Shown here piece by piece: positions 54,998 to 63,756 of a DNA stretch of 64,000 nt; position 1 is the stretch's first letter, and every line of letters starts with the position of its first letter. A program made the position numbers and the translations under genes. The notes under the pieces were generated by a model, which was not told the DNA's origin, did not search any database, and saw only the letters and a program-made list of their open reading frames with translations. Location: NCBI RefSeq assembly GCF_003611475.1, contig NZ_RAXT01000004.1:107546-171545 (forward strand), read 5' to 3'. This DNA comes from Acinetobacter rongchengensis. Lineage in GTDB: Bacteria > Pseudomonadota > Gammaproteobacteria > Pseudomonadales > Moraxellaceae.

Positions 54998-55762
54998 TTA
55001 ACCATAAAAATGTTGTTTAAGGCTAAAACTATATTCTGTTAAATAACGCTGTAACTTTTCAATATCGTTAGTCGGTTGGATGGCTCGTAAATTTAAAGCT
55101 TCAATTTTATCATTCAATAATTTTAAAATCTGAGCTTGTTCAATTTCAGGCAATTGTGCTTTTTCTTTCTGCTGTTTTTTAATTTCCAAATAATCTTCTG
55201 CCCAATGGCGTAATGGATCATTGGCATTGATTTGTTCAAATAATTGCGTGATCTGCAATTCAGGCATGATTTGCTGTGTTGCCAATTCTGCTGACATCAA
55301 ACCACGAATCGAATAAAACACTTTTTTATAAGTAAAATTATCAGCGGTTTGCATCACATCCATACCACTTTTAGCAAGAGATAAATAATGATAATACAAT
55401 GCCTTATAGTCTATTCGTTCCAGTAAACCATCTCTAAACTTTTCCCATTCAGGAAATTGATTGAAATAAATAATATGCGCACGCACCCATTCCAAAACTG
55501 TCGGGTTACTTTTCGCCAAAAGCCCAAACATTTTATTCAGGTCAAATGAAACAAAGTCGAAATCACCATCCATGATTTCAATTAAATCACGATGTTTTCG
55601 ATAGTCATAATATTGTGCTTTAGAAGGTAGGTGAAAACCACGTACATCATAGTCACTGTCTGGACTTGCCATACCCCATAAACGACTACCACTTTCGATA
55701 TAAAACAGTGGATAGTCATCTCGATCTTTAAATAAGTTTTGAATTTCTTGTTGAATGTTCAT
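54998..55762 (-). CDS. DNA polymerase beta superfamily nucleotidyltransferase (RlaP-like)
   Basis: 254 residues from ATG 55762; a GTG at 55771 is an alternative. The nucleotidyltransferase core GSRLWGMASPDSDYDVRGF lies at about residue 24, with G-S-x-x-x-G and the D-x-D pair for metal binding. The rest is helical. Relatives include RlaP, found with RNA-ligase and repair genes, and minimal nucleotidyltransferases. It lies near a PD-(D/E)XK-like gene on the same strand; functional linkage is unproven. Confidence 0.82.
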   Translation of the reverse strand: MNIQQEIQNLFKDRDDYPLFYIESGSRLWGMASPDSDYDVRGFHLPSKAQYYDYRKHRDLIEIMDGDFDFVSFDLNKMFGLLAKSNPTVLEWVRAHIIYFNQFPEWEKFRDGLLERIDYKALYYHYLSLAKSGMDVMQTADNFTYKKVFYSIRGLMSAELATQQIMPELQITQLFEQINANDPLRHWAEDYLEIKKQQKEKAQLPEIEQAQILKLLNDKIEALNLRAIQPTNDIEKLQRYLTEYSFSLKQHFYG

Positions 55763-55819
55763 TTTGTTCACTTTTTAGAAATTGATTAACTTTAAAAATC
55801 AGTAAATTAATAAAAATTC

Positions 55820-56638
55820 CTAACCTTCCTCATTATATGGATATTTTCTAGTGTCTAGAAAACTTGTATAATTTTGATAATAGAACTCAGCTATCAAATC
55901 CAAAATTTCTTTAGAACATTTTTCGTTGAATTTTGCAACTTTTCCTTTTGGAAGCCAATTGTCATACTTTCTTTTTTCAAAATATGTAGAGAGCAAACCA
56001 ATTCTCCCATCTGGGCAATTACTAATTAAACGACCAAATGCTCTTTCCATCAAACTTGTTGGCATCATATCTTTTTTTATTGTTTCTAAAATTTTTATTT
56101 CTCCACTTTCAGCATTAACAATCTGAGCTATCAGTACATCACGCCAAGAATCAGTTGGGCTCTCATCAGATATGATTAAATGCATTACAGCGACATATGG
56201 AAAACCAGCTTCCAATAAACCCTTGGCTTGCGAGAACCCATACTCATTTGGAGATTTTTGTTGTTTAACAAACTTTGCTCTAATAACTTTTAGTTCTATG
56301 GCTAAAGTTTTAGAAACCAAAAGTTGATCATTTTCATAAGGAATGATTAATAAATCAATGTCACCAGGAGTTATCATTGAAGGTATTAATTTTGAGGAAA
56401 TCGTAAAAGGGCGAATTAAAGTTCCACTATTTTGCCCCATATTTTCAAAAAACTTCCCCATTAATCTTGAGTAACCTTGTCCATAGAGATATCTATTACA
56501 TATATATTGTAACCCTAATGCTATTTCATCATCATTATTTACTAGCTTAGCATCTATACAAAAAATTATATCTCCATCTCTTTTTATTAAAGGCTTAACC
56601 TTTAGAGGTAAACTATACTCCCCTATATCAATTGACAT
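55820..56638 (-). CDS. putative PD-(D/E)XK nuclease-like protein
   Basis: A 272-residue protein of unrecognised family. PGDIDLLIIPYENDQ followed about 15 residues later by LAIELKVIRAKF has the spacing and residues (D, then E-x-K) of PD-(D/E)XK nucleases; QKSPNEYGFSQAKGLLEAGF may supply the following helix. The gene is more AT-rich than its neighbours and uses many rare-looking A/T-ending codons, which suggests transfer. A restriction or defence role is possible but not shown. No methyltransferase is adjacent. Confidence 0.65.
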   Translation of the reverse strand: MSIDIGEYSLPLKVKPLIKRDGDIIFCIDAKLVNNDDEIALGLQYICNRYLYGQGYSRLMGKFFENMGQNSGTLIRPFTISSKLIPSMITPGDIDLLIIPYENDQLLVSKTLAIELKVIRAKFVKQQKSPNEYGFSQAKGLLEAGFPYVAVMHLIISDESPTDSWRDVLIAQIVNAESGEIKILETIKKDMMPTSLMERAFGRLISNCPDGRIGLLSTYFEKRKYDNWLPKGKVAKFNEKCSKEILDLIAEFYYQNYTSFLDTRKYPYNEEG

Positions 56639-56691
56639 AAATAAAGCTCTTTATATATTATTTTATGTAAAACAATAATTTATATTTTAAT

Positions 56692-56726
56692 AAAGAGCAA
56701 TCTGATATTACTCAGATCCGCTCTTT
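56692..56726 (-). terminator. rho-independent terminator of the lipoprotein gene
   Basis: AAAGAGC (56692-56698) pairs with GCTCTTT (56720-56726), and ATCTGA (56700-56705) with TCAGAT (56712-56717). A T-rich run follows on the minus strand. Confidence 0.8.
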
Positions 56727-56764
56727 TGGAATAGTTAAAACAATCAGTATCTTATTTCCATCAA

Positions 56765-57139
56765 TCAAGAACACATTGCCTTCTGAAAAGCCTTGGTATT
56801 TTTACCACGTAAACATTGATATTCTTTTTCTGTGTCGACACGCTTCCAATCACCATCAACCTTTTTAAAACGATATACGGTGCGAATCGACTTCACAGAA
56901 TCGTCCATCAAACCTGTTTCTGTCAACTTCACTTCTGCCACAGTTGGCGATTCAACACTATTAAAATACTGACGAATTTCTAAAGTCGACAAATCTTTAC
57001 GCAAGTCACTACGCTCATCCAACACCTGAGCCAAAGGCGTTCCAGAACCACCGCCCACTTTATTCACTAAATTCTGTGTCGTTGCACAACCTGACAATAC
57101 TGCTACACATAAAGCAGAAGTTAAAATCAAACGATTCAT
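56765..57139 (-). CDS. small predicted lipoprotein
   Basis: 124 residues from ATG 57139. GGGGAA lies just upstream and the resulting N-terminus (LILTSALCVAVLSGC, lipobox LSGC at about residue 18) is a proper lipoprotein signal; a longer frame from 57199 has neither. The mature part is predicted soluble and ends in cysteines (EYQCLRGKNTK and AMCS), possibly paired. No family is recognised. Confidence 0.8.
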   Translation of the reverse strand: MNRLILTSALCVAVLSGCATTQNLVNKVGGGSGTPLAQVLDERSDLRKDLSTLEIRQYFNSVESPTVAEVKLTETGLMDDSVKSIRTVYRFKKVDGDWKRVDTEKEYQCLRGKNTKAFQKAMCS

Positions 57140-57163
57140 TGTTATTATTCCCCTATAACAAGA

Positions 57164-57196
57164 AAAAGGTATTACACATATCATGCAATACCTTTT
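57164..57196 (-). terminator. rho-independent terminator of the D2HGDH-like gene
   Basis: AAAAGGTATT (57164-57173) pairs perfectly with AATACCTTTT (57187-57196), with a T-run on the minus strand. Confidence 0.8.
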
Positions 57197-57239
57197 CACT
57201 TTACACTATTGAAACTATGTTTCTATGACAGATTAAATT

Positions 57240-58649
57240 TTACAAATCAAACAATTTACCAGGGTTCATAATCCCGTTTGGATCGAACACTTTTTTCAAC
57301 GCTTTCATATATTCAATTTCTTCGGCAGTACGTGTGTACTCAAGATAAGGCTTTTTCGTCATGCCTACACCATGCTCCGCTGAAATCGAACCATCATATT
57401 TCTGCACAGTTTCAAATACATACTTATTCACGATCTGACATTTTGCAAAGAATTCATCTTTAGATAAATTTTCAGGTTTTAAAATATTTAAATGTAAATT
57501 ACCGTCACCAATATGACCGAACCAGCAAATTTCAAAATCAGGATAGTTTTCAGCAACAATACTATCAATTTCTTTAATAAAAGCTGGAACATGCGTGATT
57601 AATACTGAAATATCATTTTTATACGGTGTGAACGGTGCAATCGTTTCAGAAATATCTTCACGTAAACGCCATAAACTCTGTACTTGCTCAAGACTTTGAC
57701 TCATCACACCATCAAGTACCCAACCTTGCTCCATACAATGCTCAAAGATTTCCATCGCAGCATCAATGATTGGTTCATACGGCGCTTCAAATTCAAGCAA
57801 TACATAGAATGGACATTCTGTTTCAAATGGACGTGGGACATGTCCACGAGCCAAGACTTTCTGCATCGCCAATTCACCAAAGAACTCAAATGCAGTCAAA
57901 TCAATTTTACTTTGAAAAGCATGTAGCACAGGCATAATCGCATCAAAATCAGGAACGCCCAATACCAAGACTTGTAAATCATGCGGTTGGCGCTCAAGCT
58001 TAATTTCAGCTTCAGTCACTAGACCTAATGTCCCTTCACCACCGATAAATAAATGTTGCAACGCATAACCAGTCGCATTTTTAATCATGCCTTTGTTTAA
58101 ACGCAAAACATCACCTTTACCTGTCACAACAGTCAGACCCAACACCCAGTTACGTGTCATGCCATACTTAATAACTTTAATACCGCCTGCATTGGTACCA
58201 ATGTTGCCGCCCATTTGTGATGAACCAGAAGAAGCAAAATCAACTGGATAATACATGCCTTGTTCTTCGGCATAATTTTGTAGTTGCTCAGTCACCACGC
58301 CTGCTTGAATACGTACCATACGGTCAGCAGGATAGAACTCTAAAATTTGATTCATTTTGTCAAAACTAATGACAATTTCACCATCGGCAGCCACAGCACC
58401 CGCAGATAAACCTGTACGACCACCTGATGGTGTAATCGCAACATTAAACTGGTTAGCGAGTTTAACTATCGCTTGTACTTGTTCAGTAGACGATGGAAAA
58501 ACAATCACTGACGGATTTGGATCGAAATGCTTAGTATGGTCTTTACCCCAATTTTCTAAGCTATCAGCATCGGTTTTGATGCGGTTTTCACCGACAATTT
58601 CCGTCAATTGGGTCATTAATTCAGGTGCGATCGTTACTGGAGCATTCAT
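57240..58649 (-). CDS. FAD-binding oxidoreductase, probable D-2-hydroxyglutarate dehydrogenase
   Basis: 469 residues from ATG 58649 (an in-frame TTG at 58667 is less likely). The FAD_binding_4 domain has TPSGGRTGLSAGAV and SSGSSQMGGNIGTNAGGIKV; the C-terminal domain has WFGHIGDGNLHLNIL and ISAEHGVGMTKKPYL, with the metal-site histidines. The family includes GlcD, D-lactate and D-2-hydroxyglutarate dehydrogenases. Its place divergent from serA favours D-2-hydroxyglutarate, the by-product of SerA that must be recycled, as shown for Pseudomonas stutzeri. Specificity was not tested. Confidence 0.9.
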   Translation of the reverse strand: MNAPVTIAPELMTQLTEIVGENRIKTDADSLENWGKDHTKHFDPNPSVIVFPSSTEQVQAIVKLANQFNVAITPSGGRTGLSAGAVAADGEIVISFDKMNQILEFYPADRMVRIQAGVVTEQLQNYAEEQGMYYPVDFASSGSSQMGGNIGTNAGGIKVIKYGMTRNWVLGLTVVTGKGDVLRLNKGMIKNATGYALQHLFIGGEGTLGLVTEAEIKLERQPHDLQVLVLGVPDFDAIMPVLHAFQSKIDLTAFEFFGELAMQKVLARGHVPRPFETECPFYVLLEFEAPYEPIIDAAMEIFEHCMEQGWVLDGVMSQSLEQVQSLWRLREDISETIAPFTPYKNDISVLITHVPAFIKEIDSIVAENYPDFEICWFGHIGDGNLHLNILKPENLSKDEFFAKCQIVNKYVFETVQKYDGSISAEHGVGMTKKPYLEYTRTAEEIEYMKALKKVFDPNGIMNPGKLFDL

Positions 58650-59020
58650 CTTTTGCGGGCCTAGCAAGTAGAAAATAAGGTTGCGGTACTACAACATGCA
58701 AAATTTTAAATCAGTCAGTGAAAATTTTTCAGCATTTTTTCAATACCAAAAAGATCAATAATGCTGATTTCAGCAGTATTTTACCGAGTTGACAGCGATG
58801 GATAAAGCATAGATTTGCATTGCATGACCCATACGTCATATCCAAAGCATTATTCAAGCACTATAAAAATCAATAAATTAGCAATCTATTTGATTTTTAT
58901 ATAATGCTTATCAGAAATCGTAGATAAAATATCCGCTTTACTATGACAAACGAAATATCTATGGAACAGTGTCTATGGTATCATACTGCGACTAAATTTG
59001 GCCTTTGTAGCGGAGCCGTA
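58650..59020. promoter_or_regulatory. divergent promoter region between D2HGDH-like gene and serA
   Basis: 371 bp, AT-rich. It must contain promoters in both directions. The only clear signal is CGGAG at 59011-59015, the serA ribosome binding site. An open reading frame extends serA upstream to 58943, but the extension does not match the family. Confidence 0.45.
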
Positions 59021-60253
59021 ATGAGCCAACATCTTTCACTACCTAAAGATAAAATTCGTTTCTTGTTGTTAGAAGGCGTTCATCAAAACGCGATTGACAC
59101 TCTAAATGCTGCTGGATATACCAATATCGATTCCCGTAAAACTGCGCTTGAGGGTGAAGCGTTGAAAGAAGCGGTTAAAGATGCACACTTCATTGGTATT
59201 CGTTCCCGTACACAATTAACTGAAGAAATCTTTGAAGCTGCGAATAAATTGATCGCAGTGGGTTGTTTCTGTATCGGGACAAACCAAGTGAATTTAAATG
59301 CAGCGATGATTCGTGGTATTCCTGTATTTAACGCACCTTACTCAAATACACGTTCAGTTGCTGAACTTGTACTTGCTGAAGCGATTCTTTTACTTCGTGG
59401 CGTACCAGCTAAATCTGCTTCTACTCACCGTGGTGGCTGGAACAAATCTGCTGTAGGTTCGTTTGAAACACGTGGTAAAACACTCGGTATCGTAGGTTAT
59501 GGCTCAATCGGTTCTCAACTTTCAGTTTTAGCTGAAAGCTTGGGTATGCACGTGATTTATTATGATGCAGTGACTAAATTACCAATGGGTAATGCACGTC
59601 AAGTCGGTTCTCTAGATGAACTTCTTGCCAATGCTGATGTTGTAAGCTTACACGTTCCAGATGTTCCTTCTACTCGTAATTTCTTTACTAAAGAACAGTT
59701 TGCGAAAATGAAAGAAGGTTCGATCTTCATCAATGCTGCACGTGGTACATGTGTGATCATTGAAGATCTTGCTGATGCGATCAAATCTGGTCACATTGCA
59801 GGTGCTGCGGTAGACGTATTCCCGAAAGAGCCTAAAGCCAACGGTGAAGAATTCGTTTCTCCACTTCGTGGTTTAGACAACGTGATCTTAACGCCTCACG
59901 TAGGTGGTTCTACCATGGAAGCGCAAGCGAATATTGGTTTAGAAGTGGCTGAGAAATTTGTTGCTTATTCAGATAAAGGCATGACGTTATCTGCTGTTAA
60001 CTTCCCTGAAATCGCACTTCCATTGACTGAAGGTAAACATCGTTTACTGCACATTCATAAAAACGTGCCAGGTGTTCTTTCTAAGATCAACAACTTATTC
60101 GCTGAACATGGTATCAACATTTCTGGTCAGTCTTTAATGACGAAAGGCGATGTTGGCTATTTAGTGATGGATGTTGATGCAACTGCATCTAAAGAAGCAC
60201 TTGATACGCTGAGCGATGTTGAAGGCACAATCCGCGTTCGTGTATTGTTCTAA
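59021..60253 (+). CDS. serA: D-3-phosphoglycerate dehydrogenase
   Basis: 410 residues from ATG 59021, the same length as E. coli SerA. It catalyses the first step of serine synthesis. Motifs are FLLLEGVHQNAID, RSRTQLTEEIF, the NAD site GIVGYGSIGSQL, NAARGTCVIIE, TPHVGGSTMEAQ and a C-terminal ACT domain (HIHKNVPGVLSKINNLFAEHG) for serine feedback. The start is set by CGGAG and family length. A perfect terminator follows. Confidence 0.97.
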   Translation: MSQHLSLPKDKIRFLLLEGVHQNAIDTLNAAGYTNIDSRKTALEGEALKEAVKDAHFIGIRSRTQLTEEIFEAANKLIAVGCFCIGTNQVNLNAAMIRGIPVFNAPYSNTRSVAELVLAEAILLLRGVPAKSASTHRGGWNKSAVGSFETRGKTLGIVGYGSIGSQLSVLAESLGMHVIYYDAVTKLPMGNARQVGSLDELLANADVVSLHVPDVPSTRNFFTKEQFAKMKEGSIFINAARGTCVIIEDLADAIKSGHIAGAAVDVFPKEPKANGEEFVSPLRGLDNVILTPHVGGSTMEAQANIGLEVAEKFVAYSDKGMTLSAVNFPEIALPLTEGKHRLLHIHKNVPGVLSKINNLFAEHGINISGQSLMTKGDVGYLVMDVDATASKEALDTLSDVEGTIRVRVLF

Positions 60254-60266
60254 GCATCTCTGCTTT

Positions 60267-60300
60267 AAAAAACCACAGGTATATACCTGTGGTTTTTTTA
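60267..60300 (+). terminator. rho-independent terminator after serA
   Basis: A perfect 16-bp stem, AAAAAACCACAGGTAT (60267-60282) with ATACCTGTGGTTTTTT (60283-60298); the centre opens into a small loop in RNA. T-run follows. Confidence 0.93.
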
Positions 60301-60535
60301 TTGGGTTGTGATCAATAAGGCTAACGCCATTCAGAGCTATTATTTTTCAGTGCAATTCGGTTTTATTGATCAATAATCCATTTAAATATCTTCTCTTAGG
60401 CTTCTGTACAAAACACTGCAAGTGTCTTAAGCTCAACAGCGTCAAAATCACATGACTTTTCACTAAAATTGTTTTATAAAATGAAGTCTATTGCCAATAT
60501 TTTTCTACAAGCTATTACGCTAAACTCCTGAAAGA

Positions 60536-61405
60536 ATGCCAAATTTAAAAGTTGCACCTCATCTTCAAGCTTTAGTTTTACTTTTCATTGCGATGATCAG
60601 TATTCAAAGTAGTGGTGCGCTTGCTAAAGTGCTCTTTGAGCATTTTCCTGTATTGACCATTTCCGCTATGCGTCTTTTACTGGGTTCATTAATTTTGGCT
60701 GTTATTTTCAAAATTTGGCAAGCCAATTTTAAACAAGTGAGATGGACAGCAATCATCAGTTACGGCATCGCTTTAGCTGGAATGAATGCCCTATTTTACT
60801 TATCGATTGAACGATTACCTTTGGGTATTGCCGTTTCGTTTGAGTTTATCGGTCCATTAAGTGTTGCACTGTATCATGCGCGGCAAAAGTTTGATTTTGT
60901 TTGGGTGGGATTGGCAATTTTAGGATTGGTTTTACTGTTTCCTTTCGATCAGACTGTACAGCGATTAGACCCCATCGGTATTGCTTTAGCATTAGGTGCT
61001 GGTGCATGTTGGGCGCTATATATTGTTGCAGGACAAAAGCCTTCAGGTATTTCAGGTAACCATACGGTTTGTTTAGGTATGTTTGTCGGTATGCTGTGTT
61101 TAATGCCGATTGCTCTATTCACAGGCATGCCCGCAAGTGTTTTTCAACCTGCCAACTTTATCTATTTTATCGCTTTAGCTGTATTAGCCAGCGCATTACC
61201 TTTTTCTTTGGAAATGATTGCGTTAAGAAATTTAACGGCTTTGAGCTTCGGTACGCTAATGAGTTTAGAGCCTGCTGTAGCGGCATTTTCAGGTTTTATT
61301 TTCTTAAATGAACAACTGCTTTGGACACAATGGTTGGCTTTAGCGACAATTATTAGTGCTTCTATTGGCTGTACCATGACAACACAGAAAATGAAAAATA
61401 AGTAG
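60536..61405 (+). CDS. rhtA: threonine/homoserine exporter RhtA-like (EamA/DMT family)
   Basis: A 289-residue, ten-helix transporter with two EamA repeats. Motifs LYYLSIERLPLGIAVSFEF-like (here FYLSIERLPLGIAVSFEF), ALGAGACWALYIVAGQ and ALPFSLEMIALRNL with FGTLMSLEPAVAA line up closely with E. coli RhtA. It would export threonine, homoserine or similar amino acids. ATG 60536 gives the family-typical N-terminus. Confidence 0.88.
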   Translation: MPNLKVAPHLQALVLLFIAMISIQSSGALAKVLFEHFPVLTISAMRLLLGSLILAVIFKIWQANFKQVRWTAIISYGIALAGMNALFYLSIERLPLGIAVSFEFIGPLSVALYHARQKFDFVWVGLAILGLVLLFPFDQTVQRLDPIGIALALGAGACWALYIVAGQKPSGISGNHTVCLGMFVGMLCLMPIALFTGMPASVFQPANFIYFIALAVLASALPFSLEMIALRNLTALSFGTLMSLEPAVAAFSGFIFLNEQLLWTQWLALATIISASIGCTMTTQKMKNK

Positions 61406-61626
61406 CAAATCACCTTTATTGAATAAATATTTAAAAATAAATCACTTAAAGAAATAAAAAAGATAACAAGTAAAGTTAATCCATGACATGAATACTGCAT
61501 TTGCGTTACTTATGTTTTTAAATACTGCTAAGTCGTCAAGAATTACTGCTCAACCTTAAAGCCAAGTTAGATGGTATGACAAATATGCTAAATTTCGGCG
61601 ACGACTTGATTAAACTCATGATTATA

Positions 61627-61646
61627 TTTATGACTATAGTCATAAA
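61627..61646. repeat. perfect 20-bp palindrome
   Basis: TTTATGACTATAGTCATAAA is its own reverse complement. It lies between convergent genes, 20 bp from a terminator hairpin. It could be a protein-binding site or a cruciform-prone element. Confidence 0.85.
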
Positions 61647-61656
61647 AGAATTGAAA

Positions 61657-61693
61657 TTAAAAAGATTGAGCCCTGTTCAATTCAGGACTCAAT
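61657..61693 (-). terminator. rho-independent terminator of the PKD lipoprotein gene
   Basis: ATTGAG (61665-61670) pairs with CTCAAT (61688-61693), and CCTG (61672-61675) with CAGG (61683-61686). On the minus strand a T-rich run follows (complement of 61657-61664). Confidence 0.8.
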
Positions 61694-61755
61694 CTTATAC
61701 CCAATTAAACTGCCTAAAATTCCAAGTTCAGTTTATGAAAGGTATTTTTGATCAT

Positions 61756-63756
61756 TTATTGCAGACTATTATCAAAAAGAAAAATTGGGATAATTTCATT
61801 TGGGTTAGGTGTAGATGTGGTATCAAGCCATTCACGTCCCAGATAAGTGACATTATCAACTTGGACTACGCCAGTTAGCGTTCTACTAAAATCACCATGA
61901 TCAGGCCCTTTCAAAAAGTCAGAAGGTACTGCTATGGTCATTGGTTTGCCATAAATAGCTTCAAACGATAAAGAAACATACTGATTATTACGATCCATCG
62001 TTTCCAATGTAACTGTGCATGGCTTTCCGATTAATTTAGAGTCTACCTCCCAATTCCCGTTAGGATCCACAACGGGTGAACCATTGCTAAAACTTGTACA
62101 AACGACTGGAAAACTTACAATATCATTTGACTGAATGACTTCCCTTTCTGTTAGACGAATAGCCACATTACCTGTCAATCCAGATATAATCGTTCCTTTA
62201 TAACGAACCCATTGATTATTTTCGTAGATCAATCCAGTCTGTGCCTCCCAGTCCAATTGATTATCTTGATCCTGAATACCTGAAATTACTCGACCTCCTT
62301 CCTTTGACAATGTGAAGTTAATCTGCCCATTCATTTTGCCATGACACGCAATTTCAGCTCCATCTGGAAGTATACACTTCACAAAATTATCCGTCGTTGG
62401 TGGACTTAACTCAATAATCACTGTTCCTGAGGTACCCGAGGTTTGGGAACCGATCATAGTGCCAGTTTCATCATTTGCAGACCATTCAATTGAACCATTG
62501 GATGGCATGTTAATGACCGTTAAACCTTCTACAGGAAAGTAATTTACTTTTGTAAAAGCTGAACCATCATCGAGTGTAATTTTCGCTGTCACATAACAAG
62601 GAACACCTATTCCATTTTGTCGACATTGAACAAAAACCGAACCTGCATTTTCAAATTTAAAATCCCAATTCCATGTCGAAAAGTGATGCACTGTCGCATG
62701 AACTGCCAGACCAGTAGGAGACTCACTTGAGGCAACAACTTGTCCTATCCCTTCTTCAATCCATAAGCCTTGAACTTCATCAAAATGCCACATCGGGATT
62801 TGCGTACCAACCGTCATTTCCTGATTGTTAATGCGCTTCAACGGTAAATTCATTTGAATATCCGCTGTCTTACCCACTGCAAGTTGTAATTTTTGTCCAT
62901 CAGCATCTTTAAATGTTGCCGTAATCATTCCTGCACTGATTAACTGAACAATATTCCCTTGCGCATCTCTTGCTACACCATTTGCAGGCATTGCATTTAA
63001 GTCACTATTGGTGATATCCCATGGTGTCAACTCCACAGTAACCGCACCTGTTGCAACACGACCATCTGATTTTACAAATGCATTTGCTGGAATGGTAATA
63101 GTTGCTCCTAGGTGTCTTGACTCAATCATTTGTGCTACAGAAATATCTTCAATGGGTATAACTTGTTTAATCGCTAAAAGATTTGCTGAAACTGCTTTTA
63201 AATTTTTTACTTCATAAACGATAGATTGGGTAATGAAACCTGATTTTTCAAACTTAGCTACAATTTGCTGTGTACCTTGTGGAATCGCCACTTTTAATGC
63301 AGCTAATCCATTTGAATCAGTAGTGGCTACTTGTCCCAAAATTGTTACGCTTGCATTTGGAATCGTTGCACCATCGATACTTTGCACTGAAACAGCAACA
63401 TCTTGAGTTTGCACAGTCCCTTGTTTTATTGTAATTTTCTGAGTTGTTGAACTCGATTGACCTGCCAAATCTGTTACGCTTAACGTAACCGTATATTTAC
63501 CCGCTGTTGTGTATATATGCTCAATCGTTTTTCCAGTTCCTTTAGAACCATCTCCAAAATCCCATGCATAAACGCTGATTGCGTTACCTTCTTTTGCTTT
63601 ATAAACAGTAGTTTTAGTTGCATCAAACTTAATCACTTCACCCGAACTAGGTGCTGTCGGACTATATTCAAATTTCGCCGTAGGCTTACAAGCAACTAAA
63701 AATAAGCTTAAAAATGCGAAAAGAAACCACTTTATATAGTTTGCTGTTTTCATCAT
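61756..63756 (-). CDS. large PKD-domain lipoprotein, probably surface or envelope
   Basis: 666 residues. A lipoprotein signal ends in LVAC (cysteine at about residue 23). A PKD domain follows at about residues 28-110 with the hallmark YAWDFGDGSKGTGKTIEHIY. Residues about 115-195 look like a carboxypeptidase-regulatory (beta-sandwich) domain. Residues 210-360 (HLGATITIPANAFVKSDG, PMWHFDEVQGLWIEEG, HHFSTWNWDF) resemble extracellular modules of FAM171/CILP-type proteins. The C-terminal 270 residues are beta-rich with paired cysteines. Such proteins usually bind glycans or proteins outside the cell; the ligand is unknown. Confidence 0.85.
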   Translation of the reverse strand: MMKTANYIKWFLFAFLSLFLVACKPTAKFEYSPTAPSSGEVIKFDATKTTVYKAKEGNAISVYAWDFGDGSKGTGKTIEHIYTTAGKYTVTLSVTDLAGQSSSTTQKITIKQGTVQTQDVAVSVQSIDGATIPNASVTILGQVATTDSNGLAALKVAIPQGTQQIVAKFEKSGFITQSIVYEVKNLKAVSANLLAIKQVIPIEDISVAQMIESRHLGATITIPANAFVKSDGRVATGAVTVELTPWDITNSDLNAMPANGVARDAQGNIVQLISAGMITATFKDADGQKLQLAVGKTADIQMNLPLKRINNQEMTVGTQIPMWHFDEVQGLWIEEGIGQVVASSESPTGLAVHATVHHFSTWNWDFKFENAGSVFVQCRQNGIGVPCYVTAKITLDDGSAFTKVNYFPVEGLTVINMPSNGSIEWSANDETGTMIGSQTSGTSGTVIIELSPPTTDNFVKCILPDGAEIACHGKMNGQINFTLSKEGGRVISGIQDQDNQLDWEAQTGLIYENNQWVRYKGTIISGLTGNVAIRLTEREVIQSNDIVSFPVVCTSFSNGSPVVDPNGNWEVDSKLIGKPCTVTLETMDRNNQYVSLSFEAIYGKPMTIAVPSDFLKGPDHGDFSRTLTGVVQVDNVTYLGREWLDTTSTPNPNEIIPIFLFDNSLQ

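Larger units (their letters stand above)
61406..61755. other. intergenic region with palindrome and terminator
   Basis: 350 bp between convergent genes. It contains a perfect 20-bp palindrome at 61627-61646 and the terminator at 61665-61693. The part 61406-61620 shows nothing recognisable. A plus-strand open frame over 61576-61878 runs antisense into the next gene and is not called. Confidence 0.45.

Noticed and set aside
58943..59020. N-terminal extension of SerA
   Set aside because: The 26 extra residues do not match SerA, and the CGGAG site with ATG 59021 gives exactly the family length of 410 residues.
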